A stretch of DNA of 64,000 nt from Streptomyces brevispora (GCF_007829885.1 NZ_VIWW01000001.1:4278001-4342000), one strand, 5' to 3'; positions 35,626-44,942 are shown, counted from the first letter of the stretch. The notes: a model not told the origin generated them from the letters alone. Translations and numbers: made by a program.

Positions 35626-35965
35626 TCATGGCGTGCGTGCCACGGTGACGAAGATGGTGATGCCGTCGTCGTCGGTCGCCTCGGCGATGCTCACTTACTG
35701 CCCCTGCTCAAGGTCGTCGAGCCGCTCCACGCGCTCCGGCGCAGCCCCGTGTCCCGGCCGCTTCGGCCACTTCGGCCGCGTGATCCGGCCGCCAGCGACG
35801 GGAGGGGACGATGCCGGGCTCCATCGGCTCCAGACCGTTGCCGGTCGGGGAGAGTGCTCGATCTCTTCGCGCCGGCGCAGAGCGAAGGGGAACCCGCGCT
35901 CGCGGAACGTCTCCGCCACCTTGTTGGCCGGCGGGTGCGATCGGCGTGATCGGCAGCTGTCGGCA
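35626..35965 (-). pseudogene. Frameshifted remnant of a second DUF574 methyltransferase
   Basis: Read on the minus strand, one frame gives NKVAETFRERGFPFALRRREEIE, matching GQVTKAFKERGFAMVRRSHAQVE of the intact neighbour. A shift of frame then gives NGLEPMEPGIVPSRRWRPD, matching NGLDMLDPGVVPVHRWRPE. The stop end reads EATDDDGITIFVTVARTP, matching DVTDADVSVYGVMARKP. At least two frame changes separate these blocks, and nothing upstream of about 35965 resembles the SAM-binding part. It is a 5'-truncated dead copy. No other content was seen in the 594-base gap between the intact gene and adnB, beyond the adnB promoter. Confidence 0.8.
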
Positions 35966-36166
35966 GTGATCCGCTTCGACGTGGGCCGGGCCCCGGGCGC
36001 GACGCTTCCCGGCCTCCGCGGGGGTTCCGCGCGCCGCCCGTCTCCGGGCCCCGTGCGCTTCCTCACACCGTTTCGTACGAGCTCCCCCGGATACCCGGCA
36101 CTGGGCCCAGCGCGAGGCCGATCACGGCTTCGTGGGTTGTCGGTGTGTCCGGTTAGCCTCTGTGGA

Positions 36167-39100
36167 GTGTCCTCACACATCACCGATCCCGAGCAGCTCA
36201 AGGAGTTGCTCGGAATCCCCTTCACCCCGGAGCAGACGGCGTGCATCACCGCGCCGCCCGCCCCTCAGGTGATCGTCGCCGGAGCCGGGTCGGGGAAGAC
36301 CACGGTGATGGCGGCCCGCGTGGTGTGGCTCGTCGGGACCGGACAGGTCGCCCCCGAGCAGGTCCTCGGGCTCACCTTCACCAACAAGGCGGCCGGCGAG
36401 CTGGCGGAGCGCGTCCGCAAGGCCCTGATCGCCGCCGGCGTCACCGATCCGGACGCCATCGATCCGGACAACCCGCCCGGCGAGCCCAGCATCTCCACGT
36501 ACCACGCGTTCGCCGGCCGGCTCCTGACCGAGCACGGGCTGCGGATCGGGCTCGAACCCACCACCCGCCTCCTCGCCGACGCCACCCGCTTTCAGCTCGC
36601 CGCCCGCGTACTGCGCGAGGCCCCCGGCCCGTACCCGGCCCTGACCAGGTCGTTCCCCACCCTGGTCAGCGACCTGCTGGCGCTCGACGCCGAGCTGGCC
36701 GAACACCTCGTACGCCCCGAACAGCTCGCGGAGTACGACACCGAACTGCTCCGCACCCTGGAGACCGCCAAGCTCAGCAATGCCGAACTGCGCAAGATCC
36801 CCGAGACCGCCGAGGCCCGCCGCGAGCTGCTCTCCCTGACCCGGCGCTACCGGGAGGCGAAGCGGAGCCGCGACCTCCTCGACTTCGGTGACCAGATCGC
36901 GCTCTCCGCGCAGCTCGCCCTCACCCGACCCGAGGTCGGGGCGATCCTGCGCGAGGAGTACCGGGTCGTCCTGCTCGACGAGTACCAGGACACCTCCGTC
37001 GCCCAGCGGCTCCTGCTCTCCGCCCTCTTCGGCAGCGGCCCCGACGGCCTCGCGTCCGGGCACGCGGTCACCGCCGTCGGCGACCCCTGCCAGGCCATCT
37101 ACGGCTGGCGCGGCGCCTCCGTCGCCAACCTCGACGACTTCCCGGACCACTTTCCGCAGGCCGACGGCGCCCCCGCCACCCGCTACTCCCTCAGCGAGAA
37201 CCGCCGCAGCGGCGGCCGCCTCCTCCGCCTCGCCAACGGCCTCGCCGAACCTCTGCGCGCCATGCACGAGGGCGTCGAGGCCCTGCGCCCCGCCCCCGGC
37301 GCCGAACGCGACGGCCTCGTCCGCTGCGCCCTGCTGCGCACCCACACCGAGGAGATCGACTGGCTCGCCGACTCGATCGCCCACCTCGTGCGGACCGGCA
37401 AGGCACCCGGTGAGATCGCCGTCCTGTGCCGCACCGCGGGCGACTTCCCGGAGATCCAGGCCGCCCTGGTCGCCCGGGACATCCCGGTCGAGGTCGTCGG
37501 TCTCTCCGGGCTGCTCCACCTCCCCGAGGTCGCCGACCTCGTCGCGGTCTGCGAGGTCCTCCAGGACCCGGGGGCCAACGCCTCCCTGGTCCGGCTGCTC
37601 ACCGGCCCCCGCTGGCGGATCGGCCCCCGTGACCTGGCGCTGCTCGGCCGCCGGGCCCGCCTCCTCGTGCACCGCGCGGCCCATGGCGGCGACGAGGACT
37701 TCGACCCCGACCGCCGCCTCGCCGAAGCCGTCGAAGGCGTCGACCCGGCCGAGGTGATCTCGCTGGCCGACGCCCTCGACACCTTCCTCGACTCAGGGGG
37801 CGAGCAGGACGACCGCCTGCCGTTCTCCACCGAGGCCCGCATCCGCTTCGCCCGGCTCGCCACCGAACTGCGCGACCTGCGCCGCTCGCTCGCCGACCCC
37901 CTGATGGACGTACTGCACCGGGTCCTCACCACCACCGGACTCGAGGTCGAGCTCTCCGCGTCCCCGCAGGCCCTGGCGGCCCGCCGCCGCGAGACCCTCG
38001 CCAACTTCCTCGACGTCGCGGCCCGCTTCGCCGCCGTCGACGGGGAGGCCACCCTCCTCGCCTTCCTCGGCTTCCTGCGCACCGCCGCGCAGTACGAGAA
38101 GGGCCTGGACAACGCGCTGCCCGGCGGCGAGAACACCGTCAAGGTCCTCACCGCCCACAAGTCCAAGGGCCTCGAATGGGACGTCGTCGCCGTGCCCGGC
38201 CTGGTCACCGGCCAGTTCCCCAGCGGCCAGTCCCGCGACGCCTGGACCTCCCAGTCCAAGTTTCTCCCGCACGCCCTGCGCGGCGACACGGCCACACTGC
38301 CCGTCATCCACTCCTTCGACGCCAAGGGCCTCAAGGGCTTCAAGGAGGAGATGAAGGAGCACCAGCACACCGAGGAACTGCGTCTCGGATACGTCACCTT
38401 CACCCGGCCCCGCACCCTGTTGCTCGGCTCCGGCCACTGGTGGGGCCCGAGCCAGAAGAAGCCGCGCGGCCCGTCCGGCTTCCTGCACGCGCTGTACGAG
38501 CACTGCGTGGCCGGTCACGGCGAGATCGAGGCGTGGGAGGACGAGCCGGCCGAGGACGAGGAGAACCCCGCCCTGGCCGAGTCGGCGGCCGACCACGCCT
38601 GGCCGCTGCCCCTGGACGACACCGCGCTGGCCCGCCGCAGGGCCGCCGCGGACACGGTGATGGCCCACCTGAACGCGCTGGCCGCCGGGGGCCCCGCGGC
38701 GGGCACGCGTGCTGCGCCGCACGGGGCGGCGGAGCCACCGCCCTTGCCGGACGAGCTGTACCTCCACGAGGCGCCTTTCCCGGACGAGCCGCCCCTCGAC
38801 GAGGCGCCGTTCCCCGACGACGATCCCTTCCTGGACGAGGCCCCTTTCCCGGACGACGGGCCGCTTCCGGACGAGGGTCCCCTCAGCGACGAGGGTCCCT
38901 TCCGCAACGAGGCACCTTTCCGCGACGACGGGCCGCCGCCGGTCCCGCCCGTCACGCCGGTCCCGCCCGTCCCGTACGTCCCCGCAGCCCGGGCGCCCGA
39001 GAGGGTCCCCCCGCGTCTCACCCCCGAGGAGTCCCGCACCCTCGCCTCCTGGGACCGCGACCTCGATGCCCTCGCCGGGGAGCTGCGCCGGGCCCGGGCC

Positions 39101-39718
39101 ACCGTGCGCGACGTCCTCGTACCCGCCTCGCTCTCCGCCACCCAGCTGCTGCGTCTCGCCGACGACCCCGACGGCTTCGCCCAGGAGCTGGCCCGTCCCA
39201 TGCCCCGCCCCCCGCAGCCCGCCGCCCGCCGCGGCACCCGCTTCCACGCCTGGGTCGAGTCCCGCTTCGAGGAACTGCCACTGCCCATGCTCGGCCCCGA
39301 CGAGCTGCCCGGCGGCGACGAGAGCGATGCCGACATCGCCGACGAACGCGATCTCGCCGAGCTGAAGGAGGCCTTCGAGCGCACCCCGTACGCCCGCCGC
39401 ATCCCCTACCGCGTCGAGACGCCGTTCCAGATCACCCTGGCCGGCCGGGTGATCCGGGGCCGCATCGACGCGGTGTACCGCACCGGGGACACGTACGAGA
39501 TCGTCGACTGGAAGACCAGCCGCACCAACACCGCGGACCCCCTCCAGCTCGCCGTCTACCGTCTCGCCTGGGCCGAACTGCACGGCCTGCCGCTCACCGG
39601 CGTCACGGCCACCTTCCTCTTCGTACGAAGCGGCGAGAGCGTCCGCCCCACCCGCCTCCCGGGCCGCCCGGAGCTGGAGCGGATCCTCCTGGACGAGCCA
39701 CCGCCCACGGCCCGATAG
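36167..39718 (+). CDS. adnB: AdnB-like ATP-dependent helicase-nuclease subunit
   Basis: 1183 residues from GTG 36167 (SSHITDPEQL); the open frame runs far upstream without ribosome site or homology. Motor motifs: GAGSGKTT (39-46), LDEYQD near 268, GDPCQAIYGWRGAS near 305, TAHKSKGLEWDVV near 660, GYVTFTRPRTLLL near 742. The RecB-type nuclease has IVDWKTS near 1112 and QLAVYRLAW near 1127. Between motor and nuclease lies an acidic proline-rich repeat (about 860-940). It pairs with AdnA as the lead motor in the mycobacterial enzyme. The M20 peptidase gene follows after ten bases. Confidence 0.86.
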   Translation: MSSHITDPEQLKELLGIPFTPEQTACITAPPAPQVIVAGAGSGKTTVMAARVVWLVGTGQVAPEQVLGLTFTNKAAGELAERVRKALIAAGVTDPDAIDPDNPPGEPSISTYHAFAGRLLTEHGLRIGLEPTTRLLADATRFQLAARVLREAPGPYPALTRSFPTLVSDLLALDAELAEHLVRPEQLAEYDTELLRTLETAKLSNAELRKIPETAEARRELLSLTRRYREAKRSRDLLDFGDQIALSAQLALTRPEVGAILREEYRVVLLDEYQDTSVAQRLLLSALFGSGPDGLASGHAVTAVGDPCQAIYGWRGASVANLDDFPDHFPQADGAPATRYSLSENRRSGGRLLRLANGLAEPLRAMHEGVEALRPAPGAERDGLVRCALLRTHTEEIDWLADSIAHLVRTGKAPGEIAVLCRTAGDFPEIQAALVARDIPVEVVGLSGLLHLPEVADLVAVCEVLQDPGANASLVRLLTGPRWRIGPRDLALLGRRARLLVHRAAHGGDEDFDPDRRLAEAVEGVDPAEVISLADALDTFLDSGGEQDDRLPFSTEARIRFARLATELRDLRRSLADPLMDVLHRVLTTTGLEVELSASPQALAARRRETLANFLDVAARFAAVDGEATLLAFLGFLRTAAQYEKGLDNALPGGENTVKVLTAHKSKGLEWDVVAVPGLVTGQFPSGQSRDAWTSQSKFLPHALRGDTATLPVIHSFDAKGLKGFKEEMKEHQHTEELRLGYVTFTRPRTLLLGSGHWWGPSQKKPRGPSGFLHALYEHCVAGHGEIEAWEDEPAEDEENPALAESAADHAWPLPLDDTALARRRAAADTVMAHLNALAAGGPAAGTRAAPHGAAEPPPLPDELYLHEAPFPDEPPLDEAPFPDDDPFLDEAPFPDDGPLPDEGPLSDEGPFRNEAPFRDDGPPPVPPVTPVPPVPYVPAARAPERVPPRLTPEESRTLASWDRDLDALAGELRRARATVRDVLVPASLSATQLLRLADDPDGFAQELARPMPRPPQPAARRGTRFHAWVESRFEELPLPMLGPDELPGGDESDADIADERDLAELKEAFERTPYARRIPYRVETPFQITLAGRVIRGRIDAVYRTGDTYEIVDWKTSRTNTADPLQLAVYRLAWAELHGLPLTGVTATFLFVRSGESVRPTRLPGRPELERILLDEPPPTAR
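38743..38940 (+). repeat. In-frame acidic/proline repeat in adnB
   Basis: A run of related units of the form (D/E)EAPFPD(D/E)xP, about seven to eight copies of 8-12 residues, encoded by GAC/GAG/CCG-rich DNA. Copies are imperfect. It forms a long acidic, surely unstructured, linker between the helicase and nuclease modules. Confidence 0.75.
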
Positions 39719-39728
39719 GCTGAAGGTC

Positions 39729-41123
39729 ATGAGCGATACCCCGGACAGCGCCGTCCGTACGTACACCGAGCAGCACCGCACAGCCTTCCTCGACGACCTC
39801 GCCGAGTGGCTGCGCATCCCGTCCGTATCCGCCCAGCCGGAGCACGACGGGGACGTACGACGCAGTGCCGCCTGGCTGTCCGCCAAGCTGAAGGAGACCG
39901 GCTTCCCGGTCGCCGAGATCTGGGAGACGGACGGTGCGCCCGCCGTCTTCGCCGAGTGGCCGTCCGACGATCCGGACGCCCCCACGGTCCTTGTGTACGG
40001 GCATCACGACGTGCAGCCCGCCGCCCGCGAGGACGGCTGGGACACCGACCCGTTCGAGCCCGTGATCCGGGACGGCAGGGTGTACGGGCGCGGCGCGGCC
40101 GACGACAAGGGGCAGGTGTTCTTCCACACCCTCGGGGTCCGGGCGCACCTGGCGGCCACCGGCCGCACCACCCCCGCCGTACACCTCAAGCTCCTCGTCG
40201 AGGGCGAGGAGGAGTCCGGTTCCCCGCACTTCCGCGCCCTGGTCGAGCAGCGGGCCGCCCGCCTCGCCGCCGACGCCGTGATCGTCTCCGACACCGGCAT
40301 GTGGGACGAGACGACCCCGACCGTCTGCACCGGCATGCGCGGCCTCGCCGAGTGCGAGATCGAGCTGCACGGCCCCGGCCAGGACATCCACTCCGGATCG
40401 TTCGGCGGCGCGGTCCCCAACCCCGCGACGGAGATCGCCCGGCTCGTCGCGGCACTGCACGACGCGGACGGCCGGGTCGCGGTCCCCGGTTTCTACGACG
40501 GCGTGGCCGAACTCACCGCCACCGAACGCACCCTCTTCGCCGAGCTGCCGTTCGACGAGGCGGCCTGGCTGCGCACCGCCAGGTCGCAGGCCGCGTCCGG
40601 CGAGGCGGGCTACTCCACGCTGGAGCGGATCTGGGCCCGCCCCACCGCCGAGGTCAACGGCATCGGCGGCGGCTACCAGGGCGCCGGAAGCAAGACGATC
40701 ATCCCGTCCTCGGCACGGGTGAAGATCAGCTTCCGCCTGGTCGCGGGACAGGACCCGGCCCACGTCCAACAGGCCGTGCAGGCCTGGGCCGAGGCGCGGA
40801 TCCCGGCCGGGGTCCGCCACCGGATCACCTTCCTCCCCGCGACCCGCCCCTGCCTCACCCCGCTGGACCACCCCGCCCTGCAGGCCGTGGCCCGCGCCAT
40901 GGGACGAGCCTTCGGCCAGAAGATCCTCTTCACCCGCGAAGGAGGCTCGGGACCCGCCGCCGACCTGCAGGACGTCCTCGGCGCCCCCGTCCTCTTCCTG
41001 GGCATCTCCGTACCGTCCGACGGCTGGCACGCCCCCAACGAGAAGGTCGAACTCGACCTGCTGCTCAAAGGCGTGGAGACCACCGCCCATCTCTGGGGCG
41101 AACTGGCAGCCGCACTCCGCTGA
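39729..41123 (+). CDS. M20 family dipeptidase/zinc peptidase
   Basis: 464 residues. YGHHDVQPA near residue 92 (metal His and Asp), DDKGQVF near 122, EGEEESGS near 157 (catalytic Glu-Glu), and a late GGSGP near 405 with WHAPNE near 435 give the complete M20 di-zinc site, including the dimerisation domain between. It should cleave dipeptides or a similar amide in the cytoplasm. ATG start only ten bases after the adnB stop, so probably in the same transcript, followed 44 bases on by nudC. Confidence 0.92.
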   Translation: MSDTPDSAVRTYTEQHRTAFLDDLAEWLRIPSVSAQPEHDGDVRRSAAWLSAKLKETGFPVAEIWETDGAPAVFAEWPSDDPDAPTVLVYGHHDVQPAAREDGWDTDPFEPVIRDGRVYGRGAADDKGQVFFHTLGVRAHLAATGRTTPAVHLKLLVEGEEESGSPHFRALVEQRAARLAADAVIVSDTGMWDETTPTVCTGMRGLAECEIELHGPGQDIHSGSFGGAVPNPATEIARLVAALHDADGRVAVPGFYDGVAELTATERTLFAELPFDEAAWLRTARSQAASGEAGYSTLERIWARPTAEVNGIGGGYQGAGSKTIIPSSARVKISFRLVAGQDPAHVQQAVQAWAEARIPAGVRHRITFLPATRPCLTPLDHPALQAVARAMGRAFGQKILFTREGGSGPAADLQDVLGAPVLFLGISVPSDGWHAPNEKVELDLLLKGVETTAHLWGELAAALR

Positions 41124-41167
41124 ATCCTCTGAACACCCGATCCATCCCGGGGGAGTAGGAAGCACCT

Positions 41168-42112
41168 GTGAGCACCTTCGACAACGCCACCGCAGACCGG
41201 CCCATCGGTCTGACCGCGCCCAGCGGCATCGACCGCGCCGCGCACCACCGCCTCGACGAGGCCTGGCTGGCCGCCGCGTGGAGCCACCCGACGACCCGGG
41301 TCTTCGTCGTCTCCGGCGGGCAGGTGCTGATCGACGACACCGCCGACGGGACCGAACTCGTGACGACCCCCGCCTTCGAGGCGCCCGTCACCGAGACCCA
41401 CCGCTACTTCCTCGGCACCGACGAGGACGGCGTCCGCTACTTCGCTCTCCAGAAGGACTCGCTGCCAGGCCGCATGGACCAGTCGGCCCGTCCCGCCGGC
41501 CTGCGCGAGGCGGGCCTGCTCCTCGGCGCCCGTGACGCCGGTCTGATGGTGCACGCGGTGGCGCTGGAGAACTGGCAGCGGCTGCACCGCTTCTGCTCGC
41601 GCTGCGGCGAACGCACCGTGATCGCGGCCGCCGGACACATCCGCCGCTGCCAGGCCTGCGGCGCGGAGCACTACCCGCGTACCGACCCCGCGGTCATCAT
41701 GCTGGTCACCGACGACCAGGACCGCGCCCTGCTGGGCCGCCAGGTCCACTGGCCCGAGGGCCGCTTCTCCACCCTGGCCGGTTTCGTCGAGCCGGGCGAA
41801 TCGATCGAGCAGTCCGTGGCGCGCGAGGTGTTCGAGGAGGCGGGGATCACGGTCGGCGAGGTGGAGTACATCGCCAGCCAGCCCTGGCCCTTCCCGTCCA
41901 GCCTGATGCTCGGCTTCATGGCACGGGCCACGACGTACGAGATCAACGTCGACGGCGAGGAGATCGAGGAGGCTCGCTGGTTCTCCCGCGAGGAGCTGAC
42001 CGCCGCCTTCGAATCGGGCGAGATCCTGCCCCCGTTCGGCATCTCGATCGCGGCCCGGCTGATCGAGATCTGGTACGGCAAGCCCCTCCCGAGGCCAGTA
42101 CGGGCGAGCTGA
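41168..42112 (+). CDS. nudC: NAD(+) diphosphatase / RNA decapping NudC
   Basis: 314 residues from GTG. A zinc ribbon (FCSRCGE near 142, RCQACGAEHYPR near 160) is followed by the Nudix box GFVEPGESIEQSVAREVFEEAG near residue 200 and by SQPWPFPSSLMLGF, the NudC-specific motif. NudC hydrolyses NADH to NMNH and removes NAD caps from RNA. It lies between the M20 peptidase and a convergent mycoredoxin gene, as in mycobacteria (nudC next to the mycoredoxin gene). Confidence 0.95.
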   Translation: MSTFDNATADRPIGLTAPSGIDRAAHHRLDEAWLAAAWSHPTTRVFVVSGGQVLIDDTADGTELVTTPAFEAPVTETHRYFLGTDEDGVRYFALQKDSLPGRMDQSARPAGLREAGLLLGARDAGLMVHAVALENWQRLHRFCSRCGERTVIAAAGHIRRCQACGAEHYPRTDPAVIMLVTDDQDRALLGRQVHWPEGRFSTLAGFVEPGESIEQSVAREVFEEAGITVGEVEYIASQPWPFPSSLMLGFMARATTYEINVDGEEIEEARWFSREELTAAFESGEILPPFGISIAARLIEIWYGKPLPRPVRAS

Positions 42113-42223
42113 CCGGGCAGCGTCCCGTCCGACCCGGCCGCGGAAGCGGCCAGGGACAACGCGGCGGCGGTCCGGGACCAGGGCCGTGAACGGCCGCCGC
42201 CTGCTCTCCGCGCACACAGCGAC

Positions 42224-42256
42224 GCCCCCTCCGGCGATGCCTGCCGGAAGGGGCGG
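42224..42256. terminator. Bidirectional terminator between nudC and mrx1
   Basis: CGCCCCCTCCGGC pairs with GCCGGAAGGGGCG (12 of 13 positions) around a 7-base loop, between two convergent genes. Confidence 0.82.
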
Positions 42257-42270
42257 TGCGCGCCGGGAGG

Positions 42271-42528
42271 TCAGGCCGCGAGGGCCTGCTTCACCTGGGC
42301 CAGGCTCGGGTTCGTCATGACGACGTTCTCGCCACCGCCGGCAGGAGTCACCAGAAGCGTCGGAACCGTTTGGTTTCCGCCATTCGCCTTCTCGACGAAG
42401 GCCGCGGAGTCCGGGTCGTGCTCGATGTTGATCTCGGTGTACGCGATGCCCTCGCGGTCCATCTGGCCCTTGAGCCGACGGCAGTAGCCGCACCACGTGG
42501 TGCTGTACATCGTCACAGTGCCCGGCAT
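42271..42528 (-). CDS. mrx1: Mycoredoxin (glutaredoxin-like, mycothiol-dependent)
   Basis: 85 residues from ATG 42528, nine bases after AAGGAG; an upstream in-frame ATG adds a non-homologous tail. The fold is a minimal glutaredoxin: TMYSTTWCGYC with the active pair Cys13-x2-Cys16, and QTVPTLLV (cis-proline) near residue 55. It reduces mycothiol-protein mixed disulfides. A perfect SigR promoter lies about 110 bases upstream. It is divergent from uvrD2 and convergent with nudC. Confidence 0.93.
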   Translation of the reverse strand: MPGTVTMYSTTWCGYCRRLKGQMDREGIAYTEINIEHDPDSAAFVEKANGGNQTVPTLLVTPAGGGENVVMTNPSLAQVKQALAA

Positions 42529-42636
42529 GTCTTCGTGCTCCTTAGTCTCAATTGGTCCCGGCGATCCCGCCACGTCCCGTCGCGGTCATTTCCGTCACAC
42601 CCGGAAGCCTGGACGTGCGTTGCCGCACGACAGGGC

Positions 42637-42663
42637 AACGTACGTGACCTGGCCACCATTCCC
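42637..42663 (-). promoter_or_regulatory. SigR-type promoter of mrx1
   Basis: On the minus strand GGGAAT (42658-42663), 18 bases, GTT (42637-42639), then G: perfect sigma-R consensus. Expected start near 42630, 100 bases before the gene. Confidence 0.82.
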
Positions 42664-42749
42664 GGCGCCGATCCTGATTAGTACGACTGATGCTGCACCC
42701 CTGTGGACAACCTCCGCGTCCGCCCCTTTCGACCTGGCAGCATGGCGGG

Positions 42750-44942
42750 GTGACATCAGCAACGCATTCCACCCTCTTCCCTCAGGTCCCCGACTCCGCC
42801 GACGCCGTCCTCGACGGGCTCGACCCCGAGCAGCGCGAGGTCGCCATGGCCCTGCAGGGCCCGGTGTGCGTGCTGGCCGGAGCCGGTACGGGCAAGACGC
42901 GGGCCATCACGCACCGCATCGCCTACGGGGTGCGCGCCGGGATACTCCAGCCGACGAGTGTGCTCGCCGTCACGTTCACCAACCGGGCCGCCGGCGAGAT
43001 GCGGGGGCGGTTGCGCCAGCTCGGAGCCGGCGGGGTGCAGGCGCGGACCTTCCACTCCGCGGCCCTGCGCCAGCTCCAGTACTTCTGGCCGAAAGCCGTC
43101 GGTGGCGATCTGCCCCGGCTGCTGGAGCGCAAGGTCCAACTGGTGGCCGAGGCGGCGGCCCGCTGCGGTATCCGGCTCGACCGCAATGAGCTGCGCGATG
43201 TCACCAGCGAGATCGAGTGGGCCAAGGTCACCCAGACCGTCCCTGCCGACTACCCGGCCGTCGTCGCCAAGTCCCAGCGGGACGCCCCGCGCGATCCTGC
43301 CGAGATCTCGCAGGTCTACGCGATGTACGAGCAGCTGAAGCGGGAACGCACGGTGATCGACTTCGAGGACGTGCTGCTCCTGACCGTCGGCATCCTTCAG
43401 GACCGCCACGACATCGCCGACCACGTACGCCGTCAGTACCAGCACTTCGTCGTCGACGAGTACCAGGACGTCAGCCCGCTCCAGCAGCGGCTGCTCGACC
43501 TCTGGCTCGGCGACCGGGACAACCTCTGCGTCGTCGGCGACGCCAGCCAGACGATCTACTCCTTCACCGGAGCCACCCCCGACCACCTGCTGAACTTCCG
43601 CACCCGTCACCCCCGGGCCACCGTCGTCAAGCTCGTCCGGGACTACCGCTCCACACCCCAGGTGGTCCACCTGGCCAACGGGCTGCTCGGCCAGGCCCGG
43701 GGCAGGGCCGCCGAGCACCGGCTCGAACTCGTCTCGCAGCGCGAGCGCGGCCCCGAGCCCGCCTATACGGAGTACGCGGACGAGCCCGCAGAGGCCGAGG
43801 GCACCGCCCGCCGCATCCGCGACCTGATCGCCGCGGGCGTCCCGGCGGGCGAGATCGCCGTGCTCTACCGGGTCAACTCCCAGTCCGAGGTCTACGAGCA
43901 GGCCCTGGCCGACGCGGGTGTGCCGTACCAGCTGCGAGGTGCGGAGCGGTTCTTCGAACGCGCGGAGGTACGTGAGGCGGGCGTCGCCCTGCGCGGCGCT
44001 GCCCGCGCCGGGGGCAACGACTCCCTGCTGGACGATGCGGAGGGGCTGCCCGCCGAGGTTCGCGCGGTGCTCTCCACCAAGGGCTGGCGGAGCGAGCCGC
44101 CCGCCGGGTCCGGGGCGGGGCGAGACCGCTGGGAGTCCCTGGCCGCACTGGTCAGGCTCGCCGAGGACTTCGAACAGGCCAAACCGGGCGCGACCCTCTC
44201 CGACCTGGTCGCCGAACTGGACGAGCGGGCCGCGGCCCAGCACGCACCCACGGTCCAGGGAGTCACCCTGGCCTCGCTGCACTCGGCCAAGGGCCTGGAG
44301 TGGGACGCCGCGTTCCTGGTCGGACTGACCGAGGGCATGATGCCGATCACGTACGCCAAGACGGACGAACAGATCGAGGAGGAGCGCCGGCTGCTGTACG
44401 TCGGCGTCACCCGGGCCCGTTTCCACCTCTCGCTGTCGTGGTCACTGGCACGCTCGCCCGGCGGCCGGTCCGGCCGCCGCCCGAGCCGCTTCCTGAACGG
44501 GCTGCGCCCCGGCTCGGTGGCGCTGGGCAGCAGGGGCGCGACGAGCGGCAGCGGCGGCGGCATCGAGCGCCCGGTCACGGCCCGGCGCAAGCGGCGCGGG
44601 CCCGCGCTGTGCAGGGTGTGCGGCAAGACCCTGACCGACGCCGGTGAGATGAAGCTGATGCGCTGTGACGACTGCCCGTCCGACATGGACGAGGCGCTGT
44701 ACGAGCGGCTGCACGACTGGCGGGCGGCGCGGGCGCGGCAGATCAGCCAGCCCGCCTACTGCGTGTTCACCGACAAGACGCTGATGGCCATCGCGGAGAC
44801 GGTGCCCGGCAGCGAGGGTGAACTGGCTGGGATCTCCGGGGTCGGCGCGCGGAAGCTGGGCCGTTTCGGCGCCGCCGTGCTGGACATCTGCGCAGGTGGG
44901 GACGGGGCGGAGGCGCCTGGGGAGGCCGTCGAGGAGATGTGA
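42750..44942 (+). CDS. uvrD2: ATP-dependent DNA helicase UvrD2
   Basis: 730 residues from GTG 42750 (VTSATHSTLFPQVP); an ATG 60 bases upstream in frame adds a poor sequence. Superfamily-1 motifs: GAGTGKT near residue 50, VDEYQD near 236, GDASQTIYSFTGA near 265, LHSAKGLEWD near 513, YVGVTRAR near 550. A four-cysteine zinc module (CRVCGK near 620, CDDC near 637) and a C-terminal HRDC domain (CVFTDKTLMAIAETVP) distinguish UvrD2 from UvrD1. Predicted 3'-5' helicase in repair and replication. It shares its upstream region with the divergent, SigR-driven mrx1. Confidence 0.94.
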   Translation: MTSATHSTLFPQVPDSADAVLDGLDPEQREVAMALQGPVCVLAGAGTGKTRAITHRIAYGVRAGILQPTSVLAVTFTNRAAGEMRGRLRQLGAGGVQARTFHSAALRQLQYFWPKAVGGDLPRLLERKVQLVAEAAARCGIRLDRNELRDVTSEIEWAKVTQTVPADYPAVVAKSQRDAPRDPAEISQVYAMYEQLKRERTVIDFEDVLLLTVGILQDRHDIADHVRRQYQHFVVDEYQDVSPLQQRLLDLWLGDRDNLCVVGDASQTIYSFTGATPDHLLNFRTRHPRATVVKLVRDYRSTPQVVHLANGLLGQARGRAAEHRLELVSQRERGPEPAYTEYADEPAEAEGTARRIRDLIAAGVPAGEIAVLYRVNSQSEVYEQALADAGVPYQLRGAERFFERAEVREAGVALRGAARAGGNDSLLDDAEGLPAEVRAVLSTKGWRSEPPAGSGAGRDRWESLAALVRLAEDFEQAKPGATLSDLVAELDERAAAQHAPTVQGVTLASLHSAKGLEWDAAFLVGLTEGMMPITYAKTDEQIEEERRLLYVGVTRARFHLSLSWSLARSPGGRSGRRPSRFLNGLRPGSVALGSRGATSGSGGGIERPVTARRKRRGPALCRVCGKTLTDAGEMKLMRCDDCPSDMDEALYERLHDWRAARARQISQPAYCVFTDKTLMAIAETVPGSEGELAGISGVGARKLGRFGAAVLDICAGGDGAEAPGEAVEEM

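Noticed and set aside
34148..36166. Open frame that would extend AdnB upstream by about 670 codons
   Set aside because: It lies over adnA's end, the methyltransferase and its remnant, with low-complexity translation and no ribosome site; the gene starts at GTG 36167.
35695..36249. 184-codon minus-strand frame upstream of adnB
   Set aside because: It runs through part of the methyltransferase remnant and then over the 5' end of adnB; better explained as a frameshifted pseudogene.
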